The position numbers and the translations under genes are program-made. This document shows positions 17,291 to 25,831 of a stretch of DNA of 64,000 nt, one piece after another. Positions within the stretch are counted from its first letter, which is position 1. Each line of letters starts with the position of its first letter. The notes under the pieces were generated by a model, which saw only the letters and a list, made by a program, of their open reading frames with translations, was not told where the DNA came from and made no database searches. The DNA is from Blastocatellia bacterium AA13 (lineage in GTDB: Bacteria > Acidobacteriota > Blastocatellia > UBA7656), in assembly GCA_003222245.1 (NCBI GenBank), contig QHVH01000029.1:1-64000 (forward strand), read 5' to 3'.

Positions 17291-18250
17291 ATGCGGACAC
17301 AAAGACTACCACAAAAGCCGTGCGATCTATGGCGGAGGTATCATTCCGCCATAATGGGGAAAAAGTATCGCGATGCCCTCGCCACCGCAACATTTGCGGT
17401 TGAATATTACACCGAACTTGGTGACCTCAGACACGCCGGCATCTGGCAGCGGGTGGTGACCAACGTGCATTACCTCAGCGGAAAATATAGGAAAGCGACC
17501 GACGCGGCGGAACAGGCCGTGATGATTCAGCCCGACCGCTACGAGTTGGCGCTTTCGTACGTAATACTGAGCAAGACTCAGTTATTCATGGGCAGCGTGA
17601 AGGCTGCATTTGACTCTCTTGGACAAGCTGAGAAGATAGGGAAAGCCTTCGAAGAAGATGACTATCTCTGGGGTCATTTCCATTCACAAGCTGCGGTGGC
17701 ATACGACCGTAGCGATCAACCTAACAAAGCCATCGTTGCTCACGGCAGTGCCGCAAGGCTCTTCCAACGCCAGGGTCTCAAATGGAGGGCCGCGCTTGCG
17801 CTCAACAATATGGCGTTTCTGTTGACCGAGCAGCGGATTTACGATGAGGCAGAACGCTGGCTGCTGGAGGCGATCGAGCTTGTGAACCAAGACCCTCACC
17901 TCCATACGAAAGCCTGCATATACGATTCGCTCGGCCATCTATATATATTGATGGAGAGATTCGACGACGCCGAGTGGCTGCTGAACGGTTCGGCGGAGAT
18001 TTTCGAATCCGTCGAGGATTATGCGCAGCTTGTCGGGACGCTGGTACATCTCAGCGAGCTATTCAACAGAACCGCCCGGTTCAAGGATGCTGTTGACACG
18101 GCTGTGACGGCTCTGCAGTATGCCCGCGACTGCCGAAACACCGTGCTGATCGAGCAGGCCGACAAGCAGTTGACGGTCGTCGTCCATTCGGAGGCCAAGC
18201 GCGCGTACAGCAAAACGATCAAGCGGATTATCGAGGATACCAATCAGTAA
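17291..18250 (+). CDS. TPR-repeat protein
   Basis: This helical protein of about 319 aa is built of tetratricopeptide-type pairs. Landmarks include ALSYVILSKTQLFMGSVKAA, KAIVAHGSAARLFQRQGLKW, AALALNNMAFLLTEQRIYDE and ACIYDSLGHLYILMERFDDA. It has no helix-turn-helix, catalytic or membrane segment. Such all-TPR proteins bind peptides or partner proteins. The ATG at 17291 leaves only 32 bp to the divergent small peptide gene; a second ATG at 17354 (MGKKYRDALATATF) could be the true start and would leave room for a promoter. It lies 2 kb after the CHAT-SAVED protease. Confidence 0.75.
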   Translation: MRTQRLPQKPCDLWRRYHSAIMGKKYRDALATATFAVEYYTELGDLRHAGIWQRVVTNVHYLSGKYRKATDAAEQAVMIQPDRYELALSYVILSKTQLFMGSVKAAFDSLGQAEKIGKAFEEDDYLWGHFHSQAAVAYDRSDQPNKAIVAHGSAARLFQRQGLKWRAALALNNMAFLLTEQRIYDEAERWLLEAIELVNQDPHLHTKACIYDSLGHLYILMERFDDAEWLLNGSAEIFESVEDYAQLVGTLVHLSELFNRTARFKDAVDTAVTALQYARDCRNTVLIEQADKQLTVVVHSEAKRAYSKTIKRIIEDTNQ

Positions 18251-18304
18251 CGTTTCAAAAAGGATCTGGCCCCACAGTTAGAACGGTTTGAAATTTTCGA
18301 TCGC

Positions 18305-18480
18305 CCCGTTCGGACGCACGGATTGATTCCCGCGCTTGCCGAGATGATTCCCGCACTCGCCAAGATTTTTTCTGGCAACGTCAACATCAATCCCGCAACG
18401 GTCAACATCGCTCCGGCGTTTGCGAAGACGAATCCAGCAGGATCATTCCCGCGCTGCGAGTTCCCGGCACGGGAGCTCCA
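18305..18480. repeat. Degenerate short tandem repeats
   Basis: The stretch repeats GATTCCCGCGCTTGCCGAGA-like units, then AACGTCAACATC-like units, then more CCCGC motifs. A 62-codon open frame crosses it, but its low-complexity product and lack of a ribosome binding site do not support a gene. The region separates the TPR gene from the truncated barrel gene. Confidence 0.4.
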
Positions 18481-18521
18481 TTTACGAGGTTTTGTGAAAG
18501 ATGGGAAATGAAATCCGGCGA

Positions 18522-19367
18522 ATGAAGCTCTCGGCTCGCGCGATCAAAGCCTCGGCATGGGTTTGGCTCACGGCGGTAGTTCTTTCAAGCGCAGCGATGA
18601 GTGCGAATGCCCAGACCCAACAGCCGGACCCGTCATCCAGATCTCTAACACAAAGCAAGTCGACATCGAGTTATCAGCCGATCAGGCTCGGCGGCGTGAC
18701 GCTTTCAGGAAACCTCCGCGTGCGCATCGAGAGCTGGGATTGGTTTGATACTCCGGCGGCCGATGGCAATTACACGTTCGGCGCCGCGCAGCTCAGGCTC
18801 AGTCTCAGTAAACAAAACGACGAATTCGACTGGCAGGTGGAAGGCGAGTTCCCCTGGCTGATCGGCTTGCCCAGGCACGCCATCGCGCCGGCGCCTCAGG
18901 GACAACTGGGATTCGGCGGGTCTTATTTGGCGGCGAACGGAGCACAGGACGCGAGCGCGACTCTCAAGCAGGCTTTCGTTCGCTTCAAAGGCTTGGGCGG
19001 GGACAAGGCAGGCAGTTTGCGCGTGGGCAGGTTTGAGTTCGTCGACGGCGCTGAGATAGCTCCTAAGCTCATCACGGGAGATACGGCAGCCCGCGATACG
19101 GCAGCCCGCGATACGGCAGCCATGAATGATACTCTGGCCACGCTAAAGCGCGACTCGATCGCTCACCGCTTGATCGGCCCCTTCGGCTTCACGCACATTG
19201 GGCGCAGCTTCGACGGCGTTCAATACGTTCGCAACACGAAAGATTTCAACCTTACGGTCATGGGCGCTCGCGTCACTGAAGGCGCATTTCAGTTGAATGC
19301 CAACAAAGAGATGAATGTTGACGTCTACTTGTTCATGCGCGCCGTGGAATTGGAGCGCTCCAACTAA
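18522..19367 (+). pseudogene. Truncated outer-membrane beta-barrel protein (alginate-export-like)
   Basis: The 281-aa product has a signal peptide (residues 1 to about 31, ending SANAQ). The following alternating segments (LSGNLRVRIESWDWFDT, QLRLSLSKQNDEFDWQVEGE, QAFVRFKGLGG, SLRVGRFEFVDGAE) are typical of the first strands of large porin or alginate-export type barrels, which normally exceed 400 aa. The frame ends after VYLFMRAVELERSN, with no C-terminal strand closing the barrel, so the gene is probably truncated. A three-fold TAARD repeat, from a 12-15-nt nucleotide triplication at about 19080-19120, interrupts the chain. The ATG 18522 gives the best signal peptide. Confidence 0.6.
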
Positions 19368-19496
19368 TCACTGGTTCACTCAAGAAGGGGTCGAGAGTCA
19401 GTTCAATGCTGGCATAGGCTCTTATCAAAGGTCCTTATCAAAGCTTGATGTCAAAAGATTCCGGTTGCTAGAGTAGCGCGAGCCCTGGGGTTCGCG

Positions 19497-20117
19497 ATGG
19501 AAGAGGCGACAACGAGTTTTGGCCTGCTGGAGCGCGTCAAAAGCGGCGACCGGCAGGCGCTCTCAGATCTGTTTCAGAGGCATCAACGGCGACTGGCGGT
19601 TCTCATTCGCTACAAAATGAGTGATGACCTTCGACGACTTTCCGACGTCGAAGATGTGCTTCAGGATGTGTTGCTCGAAGCTTATCGCGATATAGATCAG
19701 TTCAAATACCGTAAGCCCGGCAGCTTTGTTAGCTGGCTTGCCGGCATAGCCGACCACGTTATCGCCGATCTTGCCCGCGCGGGCGGGCGTCAAAAGCGCG
19801 CCGGCGAACTTGTTCCATTCAGATCGAACAGCAACCCGCTGGGCCCTGAGCCGGCCGTGAGCGTGACACCCAGTCGCATACTGGCCGAAAAGGAAAAGCT
19901 GACGCTGTTGATCGCTCAAATGGACCGCCTGCCCGAAAACTACCGCAAGGCCATCCTTCTCGCGAAGGTTGAGGGTTTGACAACGCAAGAACTCGCCGCA
20001 CGCCTTGGACTGAGCAGGGAAGCCGCGGCGCTGTTGCTGCACAGAGCGATCAAACGATTACGCGCGATTCAACAGGCTTACACCGAATCCTCAACGGATG
20101 GGCCGTCTAACCTATGA
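19497..20117 (+). CDS. ECF-type RNA polymerase sigma factor
   Basis: The 206-aa protein has a sigma-70 region 2 (about 30-95, with DVEDVLQDVLLEAYRDIDQF and SFVSWLAGIADHVIADLAR). A linker leads to region 4 (about 140-190, LPENYRKAILLAKVEGLTTQ then ELAARLGLSREAAALLLHRA). It lacks regions 1 and 3, as in extracytoplasmic-function sigma factors. No anti-sigma factor is adjacent; instead the stop codon overlaps the start of a membrane Ser/Thr kinase by ATGA. This suggests control by phosphorylation, as in known sigma-kinase pairs; that is an inference. Confidence 0.9.
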   Translation: MEEATTSFGLLERVKSGDRQALSDLFQRHQRRLAVLIRYKMSDDLRRLSDVEDVLQDVLLEAYRDIDQFKYRKPGSFVSWLAGIADHVIADLARAGGRQKRAGELVPFRSNSNPLGPEPAVSVTPSRILAEKEKLTLLIAQMDRLPENYRKAILLAKVEGLTTQELAARLGLSREAAALLLHRAIKRLRAIQQAYTESSTDGPSNL

Positions 20118-22345
20118 GCAACGAAAGGACGGATGAGCCCGCGGGCTTCGAGGAAGACGATGCATCGCCTCGGGAGCGGCTCATCGCCGATGCGATCGCG
20201 GAATACCTGGATCTGAAATTGCGCGGCGAGGTTATCGATGCTTATGAATTCTGCCGCGTACGCAAGGAACTGGAACCCGAACTCCGTACTGAGATCGAGG
20301 CCTTAGACGAGATCGATACAATTCTTATGGACTCAGGCGAGGCCGTAATGGAGGTTTCGAACGAGCTTCCAGAGCGCCTTTCGGGGCTTCGTATTCTCGG
20401 CGAGATAGGCAGCGGCGGAATGGGCCGCGTGTTACTCGGCTATGACGACGCACTCGGCCGAAAAGTGGCGATCAAGACATTGAGCCCGCGCTACGCCGGC
20501 GCCTCTTCGTTGCGAGCGCGCTTCATGGACGAGGCTCGGTCGATGGCGAGACTGAGCCATCCGAACATTGCCCGAATCTACAACCTGGGCCGCGAGGACG
20601 AGCAACCGCATTTCGTGATGGAATATCTGGAAGGCACGAATCTGGTTGCCGCCGCGCGGGCATTGAGCTTGAGACAAAAGATAGCGCTGCTGCATAAGGT
20701 CGTGCTCGCCGTCGATTTCCTGCATCAGCATCAGATCGTTCACAGGGATCTGAAGCCCGCCAACATTCTGGTCGGTCCGGATCTGGAACCGAAAGTCGTG
20801 GATTTCGGACTGGCGCTTCAGGTCGATAATCTCGGCCGCAGGCTTACGCTGGCGGGCGAAGTGATGGGAACGCCGGACTACATCTCGCCCGAACAGGCCC
20901 GCGGCGCGCCGCTCGATATTCGCAGCGATGTTTTTTCACTTGGCGCGATCTTTTATGAATTGCTCACCGGAATCCCGCCCTTTCGCGCGGAAAGCCTTTC
21001 CGAACAGCTTCGCTTCGTCCGTGAGCGCGAGCCGCTGCTGCCGCGAAGGATAGATCAGACGATACCCGGCGAGTTGCAGAACATCTGCCTGAAGGCGCTC
21101 GAGAAAGATCCGGCCTCGCGATATGCATCGGCGAGCGAAATGGCAGGCGACCTCGCTCGGTTTCTGGCCGGCGAGCCGGTGCTGGCGCTGCCTTCGTCAT
21201 ACGCGCGGATGATGTCGGGAAAGATCGAGCAGCATCTTCGCGAACTGGGCGGCTGGAAGCAGGACCAGATTCTTTCGGATCAGGAATACGATGGGTTTCG
21301 AAGATTATACGAGAGACTGATTGAGAAAGAAGACGCGTGGATCATGGAAATGCGCAGGCTGTCGATCCCGCAGGTCAGCCTGTATCTCGGCGCGTGGCTG
21401 CTGGTAACCGGAGGCGCGCTCCTGGTGCTGTTTGAGTATCTGGGTTTATCCGGATGGCGGTCCGCCGTGGTTGTCACCGCCGCGACGGCGCCCACCGCCG
21501 CGATGGGAATTCGCTCATGGAGAAACGGCCGCCTCAGGATCGCCATCGCTTATCTTCTCGCGTTCTGTCTTCTGGCGCCGATCACGGTGCTCGTGCTTGC
21601 CGGTGAAGCGGGCATTTTCACCTCTCTGACAAAGGGGCGGGAAGAGCTGGAACTATTCAGCAAATTCCCGGCATTCAAGAGAACGACAAACGCTCAATTG
21701 TGGTGGTCGCTATTGCTCTCGCTGCCGGTCTACCTGTGGCTGCGCCGGTTGACCAGGGCGTCCGTATTCTCGCTCGTGTTCGCGGTAATGGCTGCTCTGT
21801 TGGGGCTCGTAACCTTGTTGCGACTGGGCGCGCTCGAGTGGCTGAGCGATGATGCGGGCCGAATATATCTTCACGTGATCCCCATAGGCATTATGTTCTT
21901 TCTGGCGGGTCTGACCATCGAGCGCGTTGGATACAGCTCCGATTCGCGCTACTTTTATCCAATCGCGGTCGTGTTCACTATTGTCGGGTTGAGCGGGGTC
22001 GCCGCCTTTCATGAGCCTTACGCCGCCGCCTCTTCGCGGTTGGAGGAGTCTCCGGCGAGTGGGGAGCTGCGCTTTGAAGCCAGACTGTTCGAATTCCTGC
22101 TGCCGGCAGTCGCGTGCGTCTTTGTTCTGGGAAGCGTACCCAGACAGATGAAGAACTTCTTTGCAACGGGTCTGTTGTTCACGGCGATTGGGATTATTCG
22201 GCTGCAACAGGACCTGTTTCGGGATCGCGCGTTGTGGCCCATCGGTCTTGTAGTAACCGGTTTCCTGCTGATGCTGGCCGCGGCGAATTATTCGCTGTTG
22301 AAGCGGGCGCTCCAGCGAATGTTCAACCGTGAATCAGATATATAA
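20114..22345 (+). CDS. Membrane Ser/Thr protein kinase
   Basis: This 743-aa protein has a short N-terminal region (about 20-75), then a Hanks-type kinase domain at about 93-350. The glycine loop is GEIGSGGMGRVLLG, the lysine is K121 (VAIKTL), the catalytic loop is HRDLKPAN (H210, D212), DFG is at 230-232, and the SPEQARGAPLDIRSDVFSLG segment is intact. The C-terminal part (about 415-735) has roughly ten hydrophobic membrane segments without a clear sensor domain. It is translationally coupled to the ECF sigma factor, its likely partner or target. Confidence 0.92.
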   Translation: MSNERTDEPAGFEEDDASPRERLIADAIAEYLDLKLRGEVIDAYEFCRVRKELEPELRTEIEALDEIDTILMDSGEAVMEVSNELPERLSGLRILGEIGSGGMGRVLLGYDDALGRKVAIKTLSPRYAGASSLRARFMDEARSMARLSHPNIARIYNLGREDEQPHFVMEYLEGTNLVAAARALSLRQKIALLHKVVLAVDFLHQHQIVHRDLKPANILVGPDLEPKVVDFGLALQVDNLGRRLTLAGEVMGTPDYISPEQARGAPLDIRSDVFSLGAIFYELLTGIPPFRAESLSEQLRFVREREPLLPRRIDQTIPGELQNICLKALEKDPASRYASASEMAGDLARFLAGEPVLALPSSYARMMSGKIEQHLRELGGWKQDQILSDQEYDGFRRLYERLIEKEDAWIMEMRRLSIPQVSLYLGAWLLVTGGALLVLFEYLGLSGWRSAVVVTAATAPTAAMGIRSWRNGRLRIAIAYLLAFCLLAPITVLVLAGEAGIFTSLTKGREELELFSKFPAFKRTTNAQLWWSLLLSLPVYLWLRRLTRASVFSLVFAVMAALLGLVTLLRLGALEWLSDDAGRIYLHVIPIGIMFFLAGLTIERVGYSSDSRYFYPIAVVFTIVGLSGVAAFHEPYAAASSRLEESPASGELRFEARLFEFLLPAVACVFVLGSVPRQMKNFFATGLLFTAIGIIRLQQDLFRDRALWPIGLVVTGFLLMLAAANYSLLKRALQRMFNRESDI

Positions 22346-22442
22346 GTATCGTGGTGCAATTCTCGCCGCAAAATGTCGCTATCCATAATGGGGGAACGGC
22401 CGGTCATTAAACCGAGCCGCGCACCCGAAAGGATGGACGACA

Positions 22443-23018
22443 ATGAGAACGATCAAGTTTTTGACTGCAATTGCATTAGCGGCGCTGATGGCTGGATGCG
22501 CGCCGTCGCTTCACCCCTTATACACCGTTAAAGACGTTGTTTTCGACCGGTCATTAGTGGGCGTCTGGGTATCGGATGATGGAGACGGTCACAAGGATAC
22601 CTGGACCTTAACGAAGTCCGGCGGAAATGGTTATTCAATGGTGTCGGCGGATGACGGCGAACCAGCGCGTTTCGAGGCGACGCTCTTGAGACTGAATGGG
22701 CAGCTCTATATGGACATTCTCCCGGCGGAAGCGCCCGTGGATAACGACCTGTACCGGTCGGTACTGATCCGGGCGCATACCTTCGCTAAGATCAGTCTGG
22801 AGGATGACGTGTTGTCGATGGCATTGATGGATCCGGAATCGCTGAAGCGCCTGACCGAGGGCAAGAGTTCGATTCTGCCGCAAGCGAAGCTCGAGGATGG
22901 CGGAGTGCTGATTACCGCGTCTACAAAGGAACTGCAGGAGTTCGTATCCAAGCACTCCGATGACGGAACCCTGTTTGGCGAGATGGAGAGATTTCAGCGG
23001 GCTCGCGCGGATCAATGA
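22443..23018 (+). CDS. Lipoprotein of unknown function
   Basis: The 191-aa product starts with a lipoprotein signal (MRTIKFLTAIALAALMAGC), the lipobox cysteine being residue 19. The rest (SLHPLYTVKDVVFDRSLVGV, W-rich strands DTWTLTKSG) looks like a small beta-barrel or lipocalin-like domain, but I do not recognise a family. AAAGGAT lies before the ATG. It follows the kinase gene by about 100 bp and could be in its transcript. Confidence 0.7.
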   Translation: MRTIKFLTAIALAALMAGCAPSLHPLYTVKDVVFDRSLVGVWVSDDGDGHKDTWTLTKSGGNGYSMVSADDGEPARFEATLLRLNGQLYMDILPAEAPVDNDLYRSVLIRAHTFAKISLEDDVLSMALMDPESLKRLTEGKSSILPQAKLEDGGVLITASTKELQEFVSKHSDDGTLFGEMERFQRARADQ

Positions 23019-23060
23019 ACGAGTAAGCGGCGCATAATTCTTCGAAAGGAACTGATTCCT

Positions 23061-23083
23061 GGGGCGGCGCGGAGGGCCGCCCG
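23061..23083. terminator. Hairpin between convergent genes
   Basis: GGGCGGC (23062-23068) pairs with GCCGCCC (23076-23082) across a 7-nt loop, between a + strand lipoprotein gene and a - strand nucleotidyltransferase gene. No U-tract follows, so it may be a dispersed palindromic repeat used as a bidirectional end. Similar GGGGCGGC hairpins occur at 50015-50040 and 24216-24509. Confidence 0.5.
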
Positions 23084-23164
23084 TACATTCATTTTCCAGC
23101 ACGGGGTCAAATCGGAAAGTAAATTTCTTACAGCCCTTGACCGGCACATCGCTTCGAACCTTTG

Positions 23165-23857
23165 CTAGAACTCTTGCTCTTCCGAGCCTGGTTCGGAATC
23201 CGCGAATTGTCCGGCTTGAGACACCGCTCGCCACAACTCGATGTACTTCTCTCTGACGAACGGATTGAGCCGGTTTGCGAATTCCTCATCGAGTTTATGT
23301 ATTTTGATTAATTCCTGGACGTCCGCGAGGTCGCGTAAGCGATGCGGAGCAGTCATTCCCGATGCTAACTTTAATTCGATCAGCCGATCTAAAGTGACAA
23401 CTCTGACGCCGTCGATTTCCATCGAGGCGTCCGCCGGGTTTGGAAAACTCACGGGCTTTGGCAGCCCGTCGCCGGGATATTCTCCGGTAGTAATAATCTC
23501 GATGCTCACCCCGTCAGCCGTTGACTTGAGCTTTTTCTTCGAGTTCAAAAACTTCGGAATATATCCGAGACCGATCAGTTCACGGTGAAAGGTATCCAGT
23601 GCCTCAGGCGTCATCACCAGATCGACATCTTCTGTGAAGCGTGGATAACCGTGGGCGATGAGCGCTATCGCGCCTATTATCATGTAATCTATACCGTGGC
23701 TTTCAAGATCTTTCGCGAGCCGTTCAACGGTTCGGTTCAGTCTACCTTCTCCCATAAACAGCCGCAGTCCCTCCTCATGGATTTCGGTAATGGATTGCTC
23801 GGGCGCCGACGATGAAGTCGGCGCCGGTACGATTGAGATATCCGCATCGATCTTCAT
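23165..23857 (-). CDS. Nucleotidyltransferase-fold protein (AbiEii/MNT-like)
   Basis: The 230-aa protein has the nucleotidyltransferase landmarks GIDYMIIGAIALIAHGYPR and then TEDVDLVM, in which the D-x-D pair would bind metal. The later segment VRVVTLDRLIELKLASGM, followed by RDLADVQELIKIHKLD, is usual in this family of putative nucleotidyltransferases. Relatives include antitoxins and AbiE-type toxins, but no partner gene is adjacent, so a toxin-antitoxin role is not supported. A Ser/Pro-rich N-terminal stretch of about 35 residues precedes the domain. Confidence 0.8.
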   Translation of the reverse strand: MKIDADISIVPAPTSSSAPEQSITEIHEEGLRLFMGEGRLNRTVERLAKDLESHGIDYMIIGAIALIAHGYPRFTEDVDLVMTPEALDTFHRELIGLGYIPKFLNSKKKLKSTADGVSIEIITTGEYPGDGLPKPVSFPNPADASMEIDGVRVVTLDRLIELKLASGMTAPHRLRDLADVQELIKIHKLDEEFANRLNPFVREKYIELWRAVSQAGQFADSEPGSEEQEF

Positions 23858-23930
23858 TCTTGAACTATTCTAACATCCTAAGCACCCGACGAAGGAATAG
23901 GCTGGTCCAGGCGGGTGCGCGTCAAGTCGC

Positions 23931-24149
23931 GTGATTGAAATTGCGGATATCATAAAAGTTCGTGATGAAAACGAGGACATCGAGGTTCCAGACGAGAATG
24001 ACCTCAGTGTAAACGACAACATGAGATTTCAGGCTCCAAATAAAAAAGTTCGTAATGAAAATGAGGACATCGAGGTTCCAGATGAGAATGACCTGAGTGT
24101 AAACGACAACATTGAGATTTCACACGAGAATGGTCTGGTGAAATGTTAG
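23931..24149 (+). CDS. Small acidic ORF with internal duplication
   Basis: A GTG start opens a 72-codon frame whose core ENEDIEVPDENDLSVNDN occurs twice. The underlying nucleotides are duplicated with a 90-nt period (23954-24030 and 24044-24121). Within the core, three of four differences between copies are synonymous, which hints at coding constraint. One base is missing at the end of copy 1 (ATGAG against ATTGAG), changing the residues between copies. No ribosome binding site is clear and I know no such family. It may be only a duplicated intergenic sequence. Confidence 0.35.
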   Translation: MIEIADIIKVRDENEDIEVPDENDLSVNDNMRFQAPNKKVRNENEDIEVPDENDLSVNDNIEISHENGLVKC

Positions 24150-24215
24150 CTTTTCTCGGCGCGGCAACGAAGTGCTTATGTCGCGCCTTCAGCGCTTGAG
24201 GCGTTGCGGTCGTTA

Positions 24216-24575
24216 CCAGGGGCGGCGCGCTGCGCGCTTGCCCCTGGCTGTTTTATAGTCGGCCCTTCAGGCCTACAAATAAGCACGAACTCTCGATCAG
24301 GTAGGGGAACAAATCTCCAAACTCCAAACCAGGGGCGACGCGCTGCGCGCTTGCCCCTGGCTGTTTTATAGTCGGCCCTTCAGGCCTGCAAATAAGCACG
24401 AACTCTCGATCAGGTAGGGGAACAAATCTCCAAAATCCGAACCAGGGGTAGGGGGAACAAATCTCCAAAACTCCAGACCAGGGGCGGCGCGCTGCGCGCT
24501 TGCCCCTGGCTGTTTTATAGTCGGCCTTTCAGGCCTACATAGTCGGCCCTTCAGGCCTACAAATAAGCACGGACT
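24216..24575. repeat. Three tandem palindromic repeat units
   Basis: A hairpin of 32 nt with CCAGGGGC/GCCCCTGG arms occurs at 24216-24247, 24329-24360 and 24478-24509. Each is followed by TGTTTTATAGTCGGCC, a CTTCAGGCCTAC motif, and the first two by AAATAAGCACGAACTCTC and GGTAGGGGAACAAATCTCCA. Spacings are 113 and 149 bp, with partial units between. The unit length and hairpin are typical of REP-like intergenic elements that multiply in place. It lies just before the nitrate operon and could block read-through into it. Confidence 0.75.
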
Positions 24576-24645
24576 CTCGCAGCTCTTCATTAGCGCTCGC
24601 TAACCCATGCTGTTCTGAAGTAAAAGTATAGCTACCGAGGAGTCG

Positions 24646-25797
24646 ATGACCGGAGAACGAATCAAAGCGACTGGATGGGGAGTCTTATTCACGCTGACGC
24701 TCGCGATTCTGATCGTCGCCGGCTCGCGCAACCTCTCTCACTTTGACGCCGCGCTTGTAGGCTATACATTCGCGGTGCTGTTCGCGACTTTTGCAATCAC
24801 CTATCGCTACGCGATGTGGCTTCAGCGTCCACCCACGGCGCTTTACTGGAAGCGCGGCTGGCAAGTCTTCTTTCGCCCGTCGTATCTGGTTACCAACATA
24901 GCCAACTGGTTCAAGCGCGTAATCGGGGAGTTCGCGTTAAATAATTTCATTTTCAAGAGGAATAAACAGCGAGGCATCGCTCACTCGTTGATTATGTGGG
25001 GTTGTGTTCTTGCGTGCGCGATCACCTTTCCGCTGGTATTCGGATGGATTCACTTCGAGACGCCGCCCGATGATACGACTTGGTATCGCACGTTTCTGTT
25101 TGGCTTTCCGACGCTCGCATTCCGTATTCATTCAATCACCGGTTTCCTGGTGTTTCACGGACTGGTATGGGCCTCGTTTCTTGTGATCGCCGGGGTGATG
25201 CTTGCCCTGCGAAGGAGAATGCGCGATCACGGGGCGGCCGCTCTGCAACAATTTGGCGAAGACTTCCTGCCGCTCATCCTTTTGTTCGCGGTGAGCGTGA
25301 CCGGGTTGATGCTGACCGCAAGCTACACCTGGATGAAAGGCTATGCGTACGATTTTCTCGCGATCCTGCATGCGATGTCCGTGATCTTCACGCTGCTGTG
25401 GCTCCCGTTCGGAAAGTTCTTTCACATCTTTCAGCGGCCCGCGCAACTCGGCGTCGGCTTCTATAAAGACGTCGGAGAGCGTGAAGCTCCCGCCCTTTGT
25501 CGGCGTTGCGGCACGCCGTTCACCTCGCGTCAGCACGCTGAAGATTTGATCCGCGTAGAGAAAGCACTCGGTTATCGCTACGAGATCGAGGGCAGCGCAG
25601 AACACTATCAGTGGATTTGCCCCCGCTGCCGGCGCGCCATGCTGGTGCTCGGCCAGGGAAAACTTTGGCAAGATGTGCTCGGCGGGGAGTCTATTCATAT
25701 CGACTTCCCGCCTGCTCTGCCGCAATCGAGCCTGGGCAACCCGCGCATCGATTTCGGTCCATTGGGCGACGAAGATAAGAGGAATTTTCATCCTTGA
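24646..25797 (+). CDS. NarI-like membrane cytochrome b subunit with zinc-ribbon tail
   Basis: The 383-aa protein has about six membrane segments. Histidines in [14 protein letters not shown] and [20 protein letters not shown] are placed as the haem b ligands of NarI/HdrE-type subunits, so it probably passes quinol electrons to the nitrate reductase that follows. The C-terminal 120 residues are soluble and carry two CxxC pairs (CRRCG near 284 and CPRCR near 325), which could bind zinc or iron. GAGGAG precedes the ATG. It heads the nitrate operon, 34 bp before the catalytic gene. Confidence 0.75.
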   Translation: MTGERIKATGWGVLFTLTLAILIVAGSRNLSHFDAALVGYTFAVLFATFAITYRYAMWLQRPPTALYWKRGWQVFFRPSYLVTNIANWFKRVIGEFALNNFIFKRNKQRGIAHSLIMWGCVLACAITFPLVFGWIHFETPPDDTTWYRTFLFGFPTLAFRIHSITGFLVFHGLVWASFLVIAGVMLALRRRMRDHGAAALQQFGEDFLPLILLFAVSVTGLMLTASYTWMKGYAYDFLAILHAMSVIFTLLWLPFGKFFHIFQRPAQLGVGFYKDVGEREAPALCRRCGTPFTSRQHAEDLIRVEKALGYRYEIEGSAEHYQWICPRCRRAMLVLGQGKLWQDVLGGESIHIDFPPALPQSSLGNPRIDFGPLGDEDKRNFHP

Positions 25798-25831
25798 GAC
25801 TCAGTAGTCCATCGGCGGTAGACCTTCAAAA

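Noticed and set aside
18323-18511. 62-codon open frame in degenerate repeats
   Set aside because: Low-complexity repeat translation with no ribosome binding site.
23165-23857. AbiE-type phage defence pair
   Set aside because: Only the nucleotidyltransferase-like gene is present; the partner AbiEi-like regulator is absent.
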